This document shows, piece after piece, positions 26,680 to 34,868 of a stretch of 46,342 nt of DNA. The stretch covers positions 1-46,342 of IMG/VR virus record IMGVR_UViG_3300046328_000681, one strand, 5' to 3'. Source of the DNA: a virus. How positions within the stretch are numbered: the stretch's first letter is position 1; every line of letters starts with the position of its first letter. Below the pieces are notes generated by a model. The model saw only the letters and a list, made by a program, of their open reading frames with translations, was not told the origin of the DNA and ran no database searches. Position numbers and translations under genes: made by a program.

Positions 26680-27909
26680 TTACATTTTCTTAAAAATGTA
26701 ATTGTTTATTCCTTTTTGGTTTTCAAAATAATTAAAATGCGTAAAGCAACTTAACGTGTTTTTGAAATTAGTTTTAACCCAGTCTGATGGCGTACTAAAC
26801 GCACCAAAATTCTGATATTCAAACGCTGTACTACTTGTAAAATCAAACATTAACTGATGCGAATCTCCTTTACTGAATTCAATTTGATATTGATATAGTT
26901 TGTATTCATCAATATAATTCTTGATTTTTTCAATTTGCACAGGGTCTAAAACAGGTTTAAATCCAAACTTTAAGCTCTTGTCGTCTTTTCCGTGAGTTAA
27001 TATGAAACAACGGTTTTTAACTATGTAATGGTCAATGAATTTGCGCTGATTTATTACTTCTATATTATTCGGATATTTAAGCTCTATGTAGGCTTTAAAT
27101 GCGCTATTTACGATATATCCAAATGCTCCTGCGTGATTGTCATTACAGATGTTTACAAATTGTATTTTATCAAAATGATTTATCAAGTTATCTACTAATG
27201 CAACTTTAAATTTCAATCCTACATCAAACATCTCTTGGTTATCCATATTTTGAGGAAGTTTATGTCCACCTCTTGTAGTTTCCCCATTCCATCCGTCAAT
27301 ATAATCTCCTAATTCGTGAATCAACAGCGTATTCGATTTTTTATTCTCAATCGTATGTTGGACTAATTCCGATAACCTTTTAAATAGTACAGTTTCATTC
27401 CATTCCCCGTCATACAAAGCATATCCATCTTTATTAACATCCATTCCAATATGAATATCGGTTATAACCAATCTATCAAATAAGGCTGTAGCCTGAAAAT
27501 TGTCATTCTTTTTTAAGGCTATAGGCTGAATTTTATCTTTAAATATTGATAAAAAGTCAATTTCCTTAACGATTTTATCTTCTTCTACTGGAGGCACATA
27601 GTCAGGATTTACAATAAACCCACTTACCCCGCTACCGTCTTTATTTTTGGTTTTAATCCAAAGGTTTTTAGCTGACGTAAAATCTACTTTTATTTCTTCA
27701 CAAGCCTCGTAAATACCTTCGTTTCTATCTAAAAGCCTTGTTTTATTTCTTCTAACATATCTTGAAAACGCCTGTCTGCCAAAACAATCTAATTCTAACC
27801 CTATTTTTTTTACTACATCGATTGGCTCGATTCCTTCATTCTCATTCAGTATTTTCTTAATCTCATTATCGTAAATTTTCCACTGCGAACCTGTGTGTTG
27901 GTTTGACAT
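26680..27909 (-). CDS. Calcineurin-like metallophosphoesterase
   Basis: A 409-residue protein. Residues 30-140 are a helical N-terminal part that may bind DNA (GIEPIDVVKKIGLELDCFGR). The catalytic domain shows LVITDIHIGM (D151, H153), ELGDYIDGWN (G201, D202, D205), ICNDNHAG (N258, H259) and FILTHGKDDK (H306). This is the metallophosphoesterase motif set D-x-H, GD-x-x-D, N-H, with the first and last blocks atypical: N256-D257 in place of G-N, and H-G-K where G-x-H is usual. Phage members are assumed to be nucleases or phosphatases. It stands between the lysis genes and the regulatory region. Confidence 0.8.
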   Translation of the reverse strand: MSNQHTGSQWKIYDNEIKKILNENEGIEPIDVVKKIGLELDCFGRQAFSRYVRRNKTRLLDRNEGIYEACEEIKVDFTSAKNLWIKTKNKDGSGVSGFIVNPDYVPPVEEDKIVKEIDFLSIFKDKIQPIALKKNDNFQATALFDRLVITDIHIGMDVNKDGYALYDGEWNETVLFKRLSELVQHTIENKKSNTLLIHELGDYIDGWNGETTRGGHKLPQNMDNQEMFDVGLKFKVALVDNLINHFDKIQFVNICNDNHAGAFGYIVNSAFKAYIELKYPNNIEVINQRKFIDHYIVKNRCFILTHGKDDKSLKFGFKPVLDPVQIEKIKNYIDEYKLYQYQIEFSKGDSHQLMFDFTSSTAFEYQNFGAFSTPSDWVKTNFKNTLSCFTHFNYFENQKGINNYIFKKM

Positions 27910-27938
27910 ATTTGATTTAATTAGTTTCTAATAAGAAC

Positions 27939-28619
27939 TTACTGCGTAATCAATAAATAACCTGCGCCTACTATTACTGCTCCTGTGGCAACTTGCCAAA
28001 ATGTTTTTTTATTTCTCTCTTTGCGTACCAATTTTTCGGCATTGTCGATGATTTTGTCTTGAGTGAAAACCGCTTTATTCAAAGTAACGTTTGCTTTAGT
28101 GACGTTTCCTATAATTGTATCTTTAACTATTCCTTTTTTCTCCTCGATTTCTAGTTGTGTTTTAAATAATTTCACCTCTTCAAAACAACCGTCTTTTTCA
28201 ATTAATTCTACTATATTTTTCTTAGCTACGGTGTCCGATAACGAAACTCCATATTGTGTGATTGTAATAGGTAATTTGTAGCGTTCTTGATAGTAATAAG
28301 CGATTTGCTTGGTATTTAGAGTAGGTACTTTTTCAATGCCTGATTGGGTCTTTTCTTGAACGTAAACAATCTGCTTTTTTACCTTTTGCTTTTGCTTTTC
28401 TAGCAGTACGAGTTTATCGTTCAGCGCATTGTTTTTAGCAACGTACATATCGGCACTTGCCACAAGACCTTTTACTTCTAATTTCAAATCACGATTTGCC
28501 ATTTGTAATTCTTTATTACCTTGGTAAGATTTGAAAAGCAAGAAACATAAAATTAACAATGCGATGTTTTTCCATTGTTCATACAATAATGATTTGATGA
28601 TGTCAGTGTCTATTTTCAT
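27939..28619 (-). CDS. Spanin-like membrane coiled-coil protein
   Basis: A 226-residue protein with an N-terminal membrane segment (IALLILCFLLF, about residues 18-28), a long coiled coil of Lys/Gln/Glu, and a second hydrophobic segment at the C-terminus (FWQVATGAVIVGAGYLLI, about 207-224). It directly follows the M15 endolysin and the holin-like protein. A protein anchored at the inner membrane with a long periplasmic coiled coil fits an inner-membrane spanin. The C-terminal membrane segment is unusual for an i-spanin and might allow it to span both membranes, or form a hairpin in one. No lipobox for an o-spanin partner is seen. Confidence 0.5.
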   Translation of the reverse strand: MKIDTDIIKSLLYEQWKNIALLILCFLLFKSYQGNKELQMANRDLKLEVKGLVASADMYVAKNNALNDKLVLLEKQKQKVKKQIVYVQEKTQSGIEKVPTLNTKQIAYYYQERYKLPITITQYGVSLSDTVAKKNIVELIEKDGCFEEVKLFKTQLEIEEKKGIVKDTIIGNVTKANVTLNKAVFTQDKIIDNAEKLVRKERNKKTFWQVATGAVIVGAGYLLITQ

Positions 28620-28620
28620 T

Positions 28621-29085
28621 TTATATTGATTTTAGTTGAAAGTGCATCCCATCTAATCTTTGCCAATCGCCACCCCAATCACAACCAGCATCTTTAAAAC
28701 AATCCACAAATTCCTTACTTAATTTAGGTTTCATATTCAAATCGTTTTCTGCTCTATTTACATCTACAGCATTTGCCCAAGAGTGAATTGACAAACTAGA
28801 TAATCCACGCTTTGCACGAATTATAAAAACTCCATCCCAAGTTTTCATCTCTTTTGTTAAACCTCTTTCAATAAGATTTCGCAAGGCTTTTTCTAATACT
28901 GGCTGAAAATCTTTATTTACGAAAATCTTTTTAGGAAACCCAATCGTGCCAACCGCTGAAAACCGAACGTGTTTGAACGCTTCGCGAATGTCGGCATCTA
29001 CTTCCCAAACAATAAAGTGCTTACTTTGTGTTGCTAATAAATTTGGATCACCATATTTTTTTAAACATTGTGCTGATGTTATCAT
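28621..29085 (-). CDS. M15-family peptidase endolysin
   Basis: A 154-residue peptidoglycan peptidase of the VanY/M15 type. Zinc ligands are in SLSIHSWANAVDVN (H101 and D108) and at the C-terminus DWQRLDGMHFQLK (H148), the usual S-x-H-x6-D ... H-x-H-like layout. Here the second motif is M-H-F, so the catalytic acid must come from the preceding DW.RLD segment. It cuts the stem peptide of peptidoglycan. It has no signal peptide, so it needs the holin. It sits 1 bp after the holin-like gene and 1 bp before the spanin-like gene. Confidence 0.85.
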   Translation of the reverse strand: MITSAQCLKKYGDPNLLATQSKHFIVWEVDADIREAFKHVRFSAVGTIGFPKKIFVNKDFQPVLEKALRNLIERGLTKEMKTWDGVFIIRAKRGLSSLSIHSWANAVDVNRAENDLNMKPKLSKEFVDCFKDAGCDWGGDWQRLDGMHFQLKSI

Positions 29086-29086
29086 A

Positions 29087-29440
29087 TTATTTCATTGATT
29101 TTTTTAACAAATCAAAAGCCTTTTTAAGTTGGTCGTGTTCCTTTTGCAAATCGTTAAATTTCTTTTCCCAAGTTTGCGATGCTTCAATAGTAATAGCATT
29201 TCTTAAATCTAAATCTGCAACGTGTTTTTTTAACCCCTCAACCTCTAATAAAACAGTTTCGTATTGCTGTTTATATTGCAAAGCAAAAGTTTCATACATC
29301 CCCTGTATGGTAATTGTAGCATCTGCATTTTCTTTTTTAAGACTTACGTTTGCTTTTTGCTTTCCCCCAAATATCCACGCAATAGGTATAGATATAGTAG
29401 TTAATAGTATTTGCCAATTTTCTAAAAGAAATGTTATCAT
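29087..29440 (-). CDS. Holin-like membrane protein with coiled coil
   Basis: A 117-residue protein with one N-terminal membrane segment (ENWQILLTTISIPIAWIFG, residues 7-25), a basic boundary (GGKQKAN), and a long Glu/Lys/Gln coiled coil to the end. In Bacteroidota phages proteins with this 'TM plus IxWxFGGKxK' start are found beside endolysin genes and are assumed to be holins or lysis regulators. The long soluble coiled coil would also suit a spanin-like or antiholin role. First gene of the lysis cassette. Confidence 0.5.
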   Translation of the reverse strand: MITFLLENWQILLTTISIPIAWIFGGKQKANVSLKKENADATITIQGMYETFALQYKQQYETVLLEVEGLKKHVADLDLRNAITIEASQTWEKKFNDLQKEHDQLKKAFDLLKKSMK

Positions 29441-29479
29441 TGTTCTTGTTTTAAATATTAAGTTATCCAGTTTGTACCG

Positions 29480-32400
29480 TTAGTAATTTGCAAATTGAGT
29501 TACCGTTACACCTGTTCCGTTTTGGTCTGAAAGCATGGTGGCGTTTGTTGAAACTCCTGCAATTTTTACCGTATTTGTTCCACCTGCACCGCCTGTTATT
29601 AAGGGTACAACACTGACTACTTCAAAAGCCGAACTTTTCAATTCAATAGCAGTTGTTCCGGGTGCTGTAATAGTAATAGGGCTATTCGTTGATTTTATCG
29701 AGCAGTTTTCAAATACTAGATTAGCTGAAGCATTTGCTGTAATGGTATTTGTGCCTAAACTACAAGTGAAGTTGATAAATCGTGTGCTATTGATGTTACC
29801 ACTAATAGTAGTAATGCTTTTGATGTTACCTCGAATTGTTTTTAAAGAAGAGCTTGAAGCTAAATTAAAAGTGGTGATAATAGAATTATTGAAAAATATG
29901 TCAATACCACCAAAAGAACCGCTCCAAATAATACCACTTGTGGCTGTAACATCTCCTATGGTGTACTTGGGAATGTTAGTAGTTTCATTACCTATAGAAA
30001 GATTATAACTACCCGACCCTGAAATGAGATTAATAGTAATGTTTTTAGCATATTGAGCTAAAGTAGCACCAGCTTCCAAACAAACAAATTCTTGAATTAC
30101 AATATCATTATTTATTGATTCGCAAAGTTGAGCTCTTGATGAAATTTTATCGGCTTTTAGTTTATTAAAAATAATTCCCGATAACATCAAGGTCGAAGTA
30201 TTCCAATACACTTCTTTTACATTAAAATCTGTAATTATATTTCTGCTACTTCTTGAATCAAAAATAATCCCCGTACCTCCACTTCTTTCACATCTAATAC
30301 CACCATTAGGCATGTTAGCCGTAATTAAAGCTAAAGCACCGCTATTTTTAGCATAAGTGTTCGTATTGCTCGAAAAATCCAAAATATTAGTTGAGCCTTC
30401 GTCAGCTTTGATACAAACATTTACCGATTGAAACTGTCCGTTCATAGGGTAAGTTTGACCTGTCCCTTGCAAATAAATAACCGCTCCTTGCTCTAAAGTT
30501 AAATTAGAAAAAACATAATCAATCGTAGCAAAAGGCTTAGACGCATCTTCAAATACACCTGTAGCGTTGTTTCCTGTGGCTGTGTTGATGAAGTAGGTGT
30601 TGGGTACTCTTACCGCATTTATGTTTGTATATATTGTATCAAAATACGTTTTTAAAAACGCTTTAAACTGTGTAAAAGTTGTTTTTTTAGCTGTATTTGA
30701 ATCGGCAGAATCAATTATCGAAATAGAATCGGCATCTATAGGAGTTGCTTTTGCTGTTAAACTAGCTAAAAAAGTTCCAAATATAGAATCTGTGAATTTT
30801 TGTTGAAAGTAAGTAACTGCGCCAAGTATATTCAAATACAATGAAGTGGAGCTTTCATTACCTACTACAGTTGCCGTTTTATTAGAAGTGTTTTCTTTAC
30901 CTGAAATGTCGACTGTTGATCCTAATTCATCCCAAACAGTACCCGTCCAAGCGTAATTTGCCCCTGTGTCTAATAAATTCCATACCCAACCTATGGTTTG
31001 TCCGGAAATAGGCAACGAGGCGTAATTAGCAACATTTCCTTTATAAACATACACACTAGAAACCCTGCTATCGGTATAAGCATTAGCAGTGGATAAAACA
31101 ACTCCGTCTGCTGTGGCTTGTGCTGTAGAAACTGGTTTGTTTACATCAGAAGTGTTATCAACACTCCCTAAACCTACTTGACTTTTTGTAACGCTGTGAG
31201 GATTGTCGGTTCTGCTTAAATGGGACACAACATTTACTCCGTTGGTAGTTATCCAAGTATAAGCAATGTCGTATAAAGTCTTTAATGCAGATGTAAATAA
31301 AGAAGTAAATCTTATTTCTTTATTAATATATGATGTTATTAGTAACCCGTCGTTTTGAGAAGTAAGTTTTACACTATCGTTACTTGTCGTTGCGTTGGAT
31401 ATTCCTTGGTCTGTAATAATTGATGTAATCGTGTTTTGCAGTACGTTAGTAGTGCCTCCAGTAGCGCTTGAAGTCAAGAAAATACTATCTAAAATAAAAG
31501 AACTTGTCGCTCCTACCGTTTTAGATATGGTTATTTTATTAAAATTAGCCGATGTAAAAGTAAAAGCCGTCAACGGAATTATTATGTGTTGGTACGAGCC
31601 TACAATAGACCTATTAAACCCATATCTACCGTGAATTAAAGACACTGTTGCGCTTCGTGATAGGCTTCCAAATCCAAAATTAAAGGTAATGTTACTCGAT
31701 GTGGAAAAAGTAGACCCAAGCCTTATACGGAATGTAAGTTCTCTGTAATTTTGTATGTTTATTGTCCCTACAGGTTTTGTTAACTCAATAAAGTTTGATA
31801 CCGCAAAAGAATTAAGTTGAATACATTTTGTACCGCTAAAAACATTGCTTGTGTGGTCAAAATTAGCAGAAACTCCGCTTGAAGTACCCGCCCATTCCGT
31901 ATTGTCTAGGTATATATTTTCGTTTGCTGCTCCCGTAGGTGTTGTTGCGTTTTCAGGAACTAAAATCGTAGTTATTATTATGTTTGTGGCTAAATCCACC
32001 GTTGGCACTAATGGGTTTACCGCAGGAGTCCCTGTTACTTTTATAGCACCTGTAGCATTTACCGCAATTACATCTTGCCTAGGGTTAGTTGCGTCAGAAG
32101 TGTTTAATGTAATTAGTTGCGTTCCTGCTGGGTACAAAACCCCTTGTATGTAGTACGCAGGATAAACAGCTTCATAAATAAACCCTACCCCTGTCCATAT
32201 CGCATAAGCTCGTCCTGTAAAATTTGTATCTAGGTCTTGTAGGTTTTCAAGAACTTCTATTCTGTTGTCTAAATCTGTAGCGTTCCCTATATAGTCCGCT
32301 TTGTCTAGTTTTAAATCATCCGAAGAAATATCAAAATACAAACTGTATATTCTATTATTCATCAATTCCCCCAACGAAAAATCGTTAGAATTAATCACTT

Positions 32401-32833
32401 CTATAGTAAAATAATCGGTATTGTCTTGAACAGAAATTATTTTTAAGGTAAAGAAATTCTCTGGGTCTTCAGGACTTTTAACTTTTAAAATAACATTTTC
32501 TAACGTCTCTAGTTTGTTAAATAACACAGTCAAGTCAAGTGAACCTGACGCTTCTTTGTTGAAAATTAAGTGAGTAAAAGAATCTAAAGCGGTTTCATTG
32601 TTATTGGTAAAAAACCATCCCGAAGTAGTAGGGTCTAGTTCTGAATCTGAACCATCCGAGAATTGAAACTGAACATTACTTATTCCGTTTGTCGAGTTTA
32701 AAAGTTTGAAAATAGAGCTTATAGGGAAATTTTCGGTCTTACCTTCAAGAAGAAATCGACTTCCTGCTAGATAATCTAATAAGCTAGGATGAGTAACTAA
32801 TGGATAAGCATCAGTGTTTTTTATTTTTGTCAT
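29480..32833 (-). CDS. Tail fibre / receptor-binding protein
   Basis: A 1,117-residue protein. The first 50 residues (THPSLLDYLAGSRFLLEGKTENFPISSIFKLLNS) are the short N-terminal adaptor used by many Bacteroidota phage tail proteins ('LLGS...GKT.NF.i.sI'). Around residue 540 is the fibre motif HLSRTDNPHSVTKSQVGLGSVDNTSDVNKP, typical of trimeric tail-fibre shafts, followed by NYASLPISGQTIGWVWNLLD. The last 350 residues are Asn/Thr/Ile-rich repeats that suggest a right-handed beta-helix with depolymerase or receptor-binding activity. Own late promoter at 32855-32898. Confidence 0.75.
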   Translation of the reverse strand: MTKIKNTDAYPLVTHPSLLDYLAGSRFLLEGKTENFPISSIFKLLNSTNGISNVQFQFSDGSDSELDPTTSGWFFTNNNETALDSFTHLIFNKEASGSLDLTVLFNKLETLENVILKVKSPEDPENFFTLKIISVQDNTDYFTIEVINSNDFSLGELMNNRIYSLYFDISSDDLKLDKADYIGNATDLDNRIEVLENLQDLDTNFTGRAYAIWTGVGFIYEAVYPAYYIQGVLYPAGTQLITLNTSDATNPRQDVIAVNATGAIKVTGTPAVNPLVPTVDLATNIIITTILVPENATTPTGAANENIYLDNTEWAGTSSGVSANFDHTSNVFSGTKCIQLNSFAVSNFIELTKPVGTINIQNYRELTFRIRLGSTFSTSSNITFNFGFGSLSRSATVSLIHGRYGFNRSIVGSYQHIIIPLTAFTFTSANFNKITISKTVGATSSFILDSIFLTSSATGGTTNVLQNTITSIITDQGISNATTSNDSVKLTSQNDGLLITSYINKEIRFTSLFTSALKTLYDIAYTWITTNGVNVVSHLSRTDNPHSVTKSQVGLGSVDNTSDVNKPVSTAQATADGVVLSTANAYTDSRVSSVYVYKGNVANYASLPISGQTIGWVWNLLDTGANYAWTGTVWDELGSTVDISGKENTSNKTATVVGNESSTSLYLNILGAVTYFQQKFTDSIFGTFLASLTAKATPIDADSISIIDSADSNTAKKTTFTQFKAFLKTYFDTIYTNINAVRVPNTYFINTATGNNATGVFEDASKPFATIDYVFSNLTLEQGAVIYLQGTGQTYPMNGQFQSVNVCIKADEGSTNILDFSSNTNTYAKNSGALALITANMPNGGIRCERSGGTGIIFDSRSSRNIITDFNVKEVYWNTSTLMLSGIIFNKLKADKISSRAQLCESINNDIVIQEFVCLEAGATLAQYAKNITINLISGSGSYNLSIGNETTNIPKYTIGDVTATSGIIWSGSFGGIDIFFNNSIITTFNLASSSSLKTIRGNIKSITTISGNINSTRFINFTCSLGTNTITANASANLVFENCSIKSTNSPITITAPGTTAIELKSSAFEVVSVVPLITGGAGGTNTVKIAGVSTNATMLSDQNGTGVTVTQFANY

Positions 32834-32854
32834 TTCTTATTGTTTTTACACCTA

Positions 32855-32898
32855 CAAAAGTAAGAATTAAACATTTGTAAACATTTGTTGTCGTTTAA
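32855..32898 (-). promoter_or_regulatory. Late-type promoter, upstream of the tail fibre-lysis operon
   Basis: Minus strand: AAACGACAACAAATGTTTA (32896-32878), 15 bases, TACTTTTG (32862-32855); tail-fibre ATG 21 bases on. Confidence 0.87.
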
Positions 32899-32902
32899 TT
32901 TA

Positions 32903-33493
32903 TTACGGATTTAATGTAACATTCGTTCTTTCACTTCCTGTCATTTCTGCGGTAACTCTGTCTTCGGTATCGTTTAAATCACGGAATACTACCGTTGCTG
33001 TATTGTTGCCATTATCTACAATTGTGGATTTTCCAGCCATCACACTAGCTACCATTCGCATTATTTGCTCGGCTGTATAACCTCCTTCTATAACTTGCTC
33101 CCACATATTAGCACTACCTCCCCCACTGCTAAACGAAATCGCCTGTACGGGTTGTTGGTAATTTATTCGTACCGTATAAGCACCAATAGTATTTATAAAA
33201 GGATCACCACCACCGTTTACTAATAGAATTCCGTCATTTATAGATAGTATATGGTTTGACTCTTGTGGTTTGATTCTCCATCCGTTTTCAAGGAAAGAGT
33301 ATATTGGTATCTTAGTTCCTTCTAACGCATCAATATCATCTCCGCCCACTGATTTGAAAGCGGGTAAAAATTTACTATTGTCGCCAGTTAAAAACCAATC
33401 GACCCATCTAGACCACAAATCACGTACAGATACTGTTGTAGTACCTGTAGTAAGTGTGATTGTTTTAGTAATTCCATTTATAGAATATCCCAT
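32903..33493 (-). CDS. Tail-tip associated structural protein
   Basis: A 196-residue protein: a beta-rich first part with VSVRDLWSRWVDWFLTGDNSKFLPAF (a pattern seen in several tailed-phage tail-tip proteins), a middle GDPFINTIGAYTVRINYQQPVQAISF, and an end with DNGNNTATVVFRDLNDTEDRVTAE. It lies 10 bp after the 450-residue tail protein, whose N-terminal part has a similar 'LYSKFVSLWE' segment. Function unknown; tail association is inferred from the cluster. Confidence 0.55.
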   Translation of the reverse strand: MGYSINGITKTITLTTGTTTVSVRDLWSRWVDWFLTGDNSKFLPAFKSVGGDDIDALEGTKIPIYSFLENGWRIKPQESNHILSINDGILLVNGGGDPFINTIGAYTVRINYQQPVQAISFSSGGGSANMWEQVIEGGYTAEQIMRMVASVMAGKSTIVDNGNNTATVVFRDLNDTEDRVTAEMTGSERTNVTLNP

Positions 33494-33503
33494 AAGGTTT
33501 TAT

Positions 33504-34856
33504 TTATGCTACGTAAGCTCTGTCGTTTTCGGCTACAAGTGAAATACCCTGACCTGTTGACCTTGTAATTGTGTAATTTGTAACTACTGGTTTTGCGCTT
33601 CCTGCATTTCCTGCAACAATTGTAATTGCAGCATCCGTTCCAGGTGTACGACCTCCTTGAACATTAGAATCATAAGCAAAACTAAAGGGAATTGAACCGC
33701 TAGTTATTGTTCCGAATATTCCTGTTGCTGTTGCGTCTTCTACAGTTATTGCTCCTGTTAATCCGTAGTCATTTACCCCTGCCAAATCGGTAAAATACAT
33801 TCTGTAATATCCTGTTCCTCCGTTTGTAAGGAAAGAGTTGAAGTTTAATGTTCCTGTGGCTGTAAAAGGCTCTGTTCTTTGCACTCCGTTTTTGTCTGTA
33901 AATACAAGCCTGTTTACATCATTTGTGTCGTAATTGTCAATATAAACACCTGTTGTCGTGATAAGAGTATCTCCGACAAAATTGAGCAACAAACTTGCGG
34001 TTGATCCAGTTACTGTTCCTGCGCCTGAATCAATGTCTGAACTCTGTCTTAACAAATATTGAATCTTAGTATAGATTTCTTCTGCCGTTGCTCCGGCTCC
34101 GTCAATTATTGTTCTAAAAGGATAAGAAACTCCTCCGATAGTTCTGTTTTGGTCAACTCCAAAATATTCTACATCGATGCTTGTGTAAGGGGCATTTGCT
34201 GCTACAGTCGCATCATTATCTTGTATTTTTAAATCGTCTTCGTTAGACAAAAGTAAATTTACAATGTAAGCACCAGTCGCTGTTTTACCCGTATCGGCAA
34301 GTATGGAATCTTTGTATTTTTTCCCTTGTTCACGAACATATCCTTTAAAATAAGTTCTGCTGTCAAAATTCCCGTTTGAAGCATCTCCAAAAACTTGAAT
34401 TCCCTCATTTACTTCATCTGTAAAAGTGAAATTAGCCGAAGTCCCTCCATTTGTTTTTTGATAGTACAATTGCGCTCCTGTATTTACATCTCCAAGAGAT
34501 ACAATACCAACGTATTGTCTGTTTAATACTCCTGCTGATGAAAATTCGCTCCATCCACCGTCTCTTAGACCTTGACGAGTGGCATCATTTGCAGGTTTCC
34601 ATCCGCTAAATGTTTGCCCATCTGTACCAAACTGAAATTGCCCAGATAGTGCATCTATAGCATACATAGGAAATTCGTATTTGTTATACGCCGTGGTTTC
34701 CCATAGAGAAACAAATTTAGAGTACAACGCCTGAAGTGTAACTCCATCTTTCGCTACATAGTTTCCTGCTACATTCAAAGTAAATGTATTAGCTGCTGTG
34801 TCTATTGTTAATTCTGTTCCAACGTTCAGTTGGGAGGGGCTAGTTATTTTGGGCAT
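33504..34856 (-). CDS. Tail structural protein
   Basis: A 450-residue, Thr/Gly/Asn-rich beta protein without enzymatic motifs. The N-terminal part TLQALYSKFVSLWETTAYNKYEFPMYAI followed by GWKPANDATRQGLRDGGWSEF is shared in type with tail components of other Gram-negative-host phages. The C-terminus ends SLVAENDRAYVA. Neighbours on both sides are tail proteins, and the three form one operon with the two small genes at 37.4-37.8 kb. Confidence 0.6.
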   Translation of the reverse strand: MPKITSPSQLNVGTELTIDTAANTFTLNVAGNYVAKDGVTLQALYSKFVSLWETTAYNKYEFPMYAIDALSGQFQFGTDGQTFSGWKPANDATRQGLRDGGWSEFSSAGVLNRQYVGIVSLGDVNTGAQLYYQKTNGGTSANFTFTDEVNEGIQVFGDASNGNFDSRTYFKGYVREQGKKYKDSILADTGKTATGAYIVNLLLSNEDDLKIQDNDATVAANAPYTSIDVEYFGVDQNRTIGGVSYPFRTIIDGAGATAEEIYTKIQYLLRQSSDIDSGAGTVTGSTASLLLNFVGDTLITTTGVYIDNYDTNDVNRLVFTDKNGVQRTEPFTATGTLNFNSFLTNGGTGYYRMYFTDLAGVNDYGLTGAITVEDATATGIFGTITSGSIPFSFAYDSNVQGGRTPGTDAAITIVAGNAGSAKPVVTNYTITRSTGQGISLVAENDRAYVA

Positions 34857-34868
34857 CGTTTTTTGTTT

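Noticed and set aside
26659-26690. Another copy of the late promoter (AGCAAACGTTACTTTG on the minus strand)
   Set aside because: The core AAACGACAACAA is absent (AAAGACAGCAAACG), the -7 box is wrong, and it lies at the end of a coding region; a 16-base match to 28079 in another gene is plausible by chance in AT-rich DNA.
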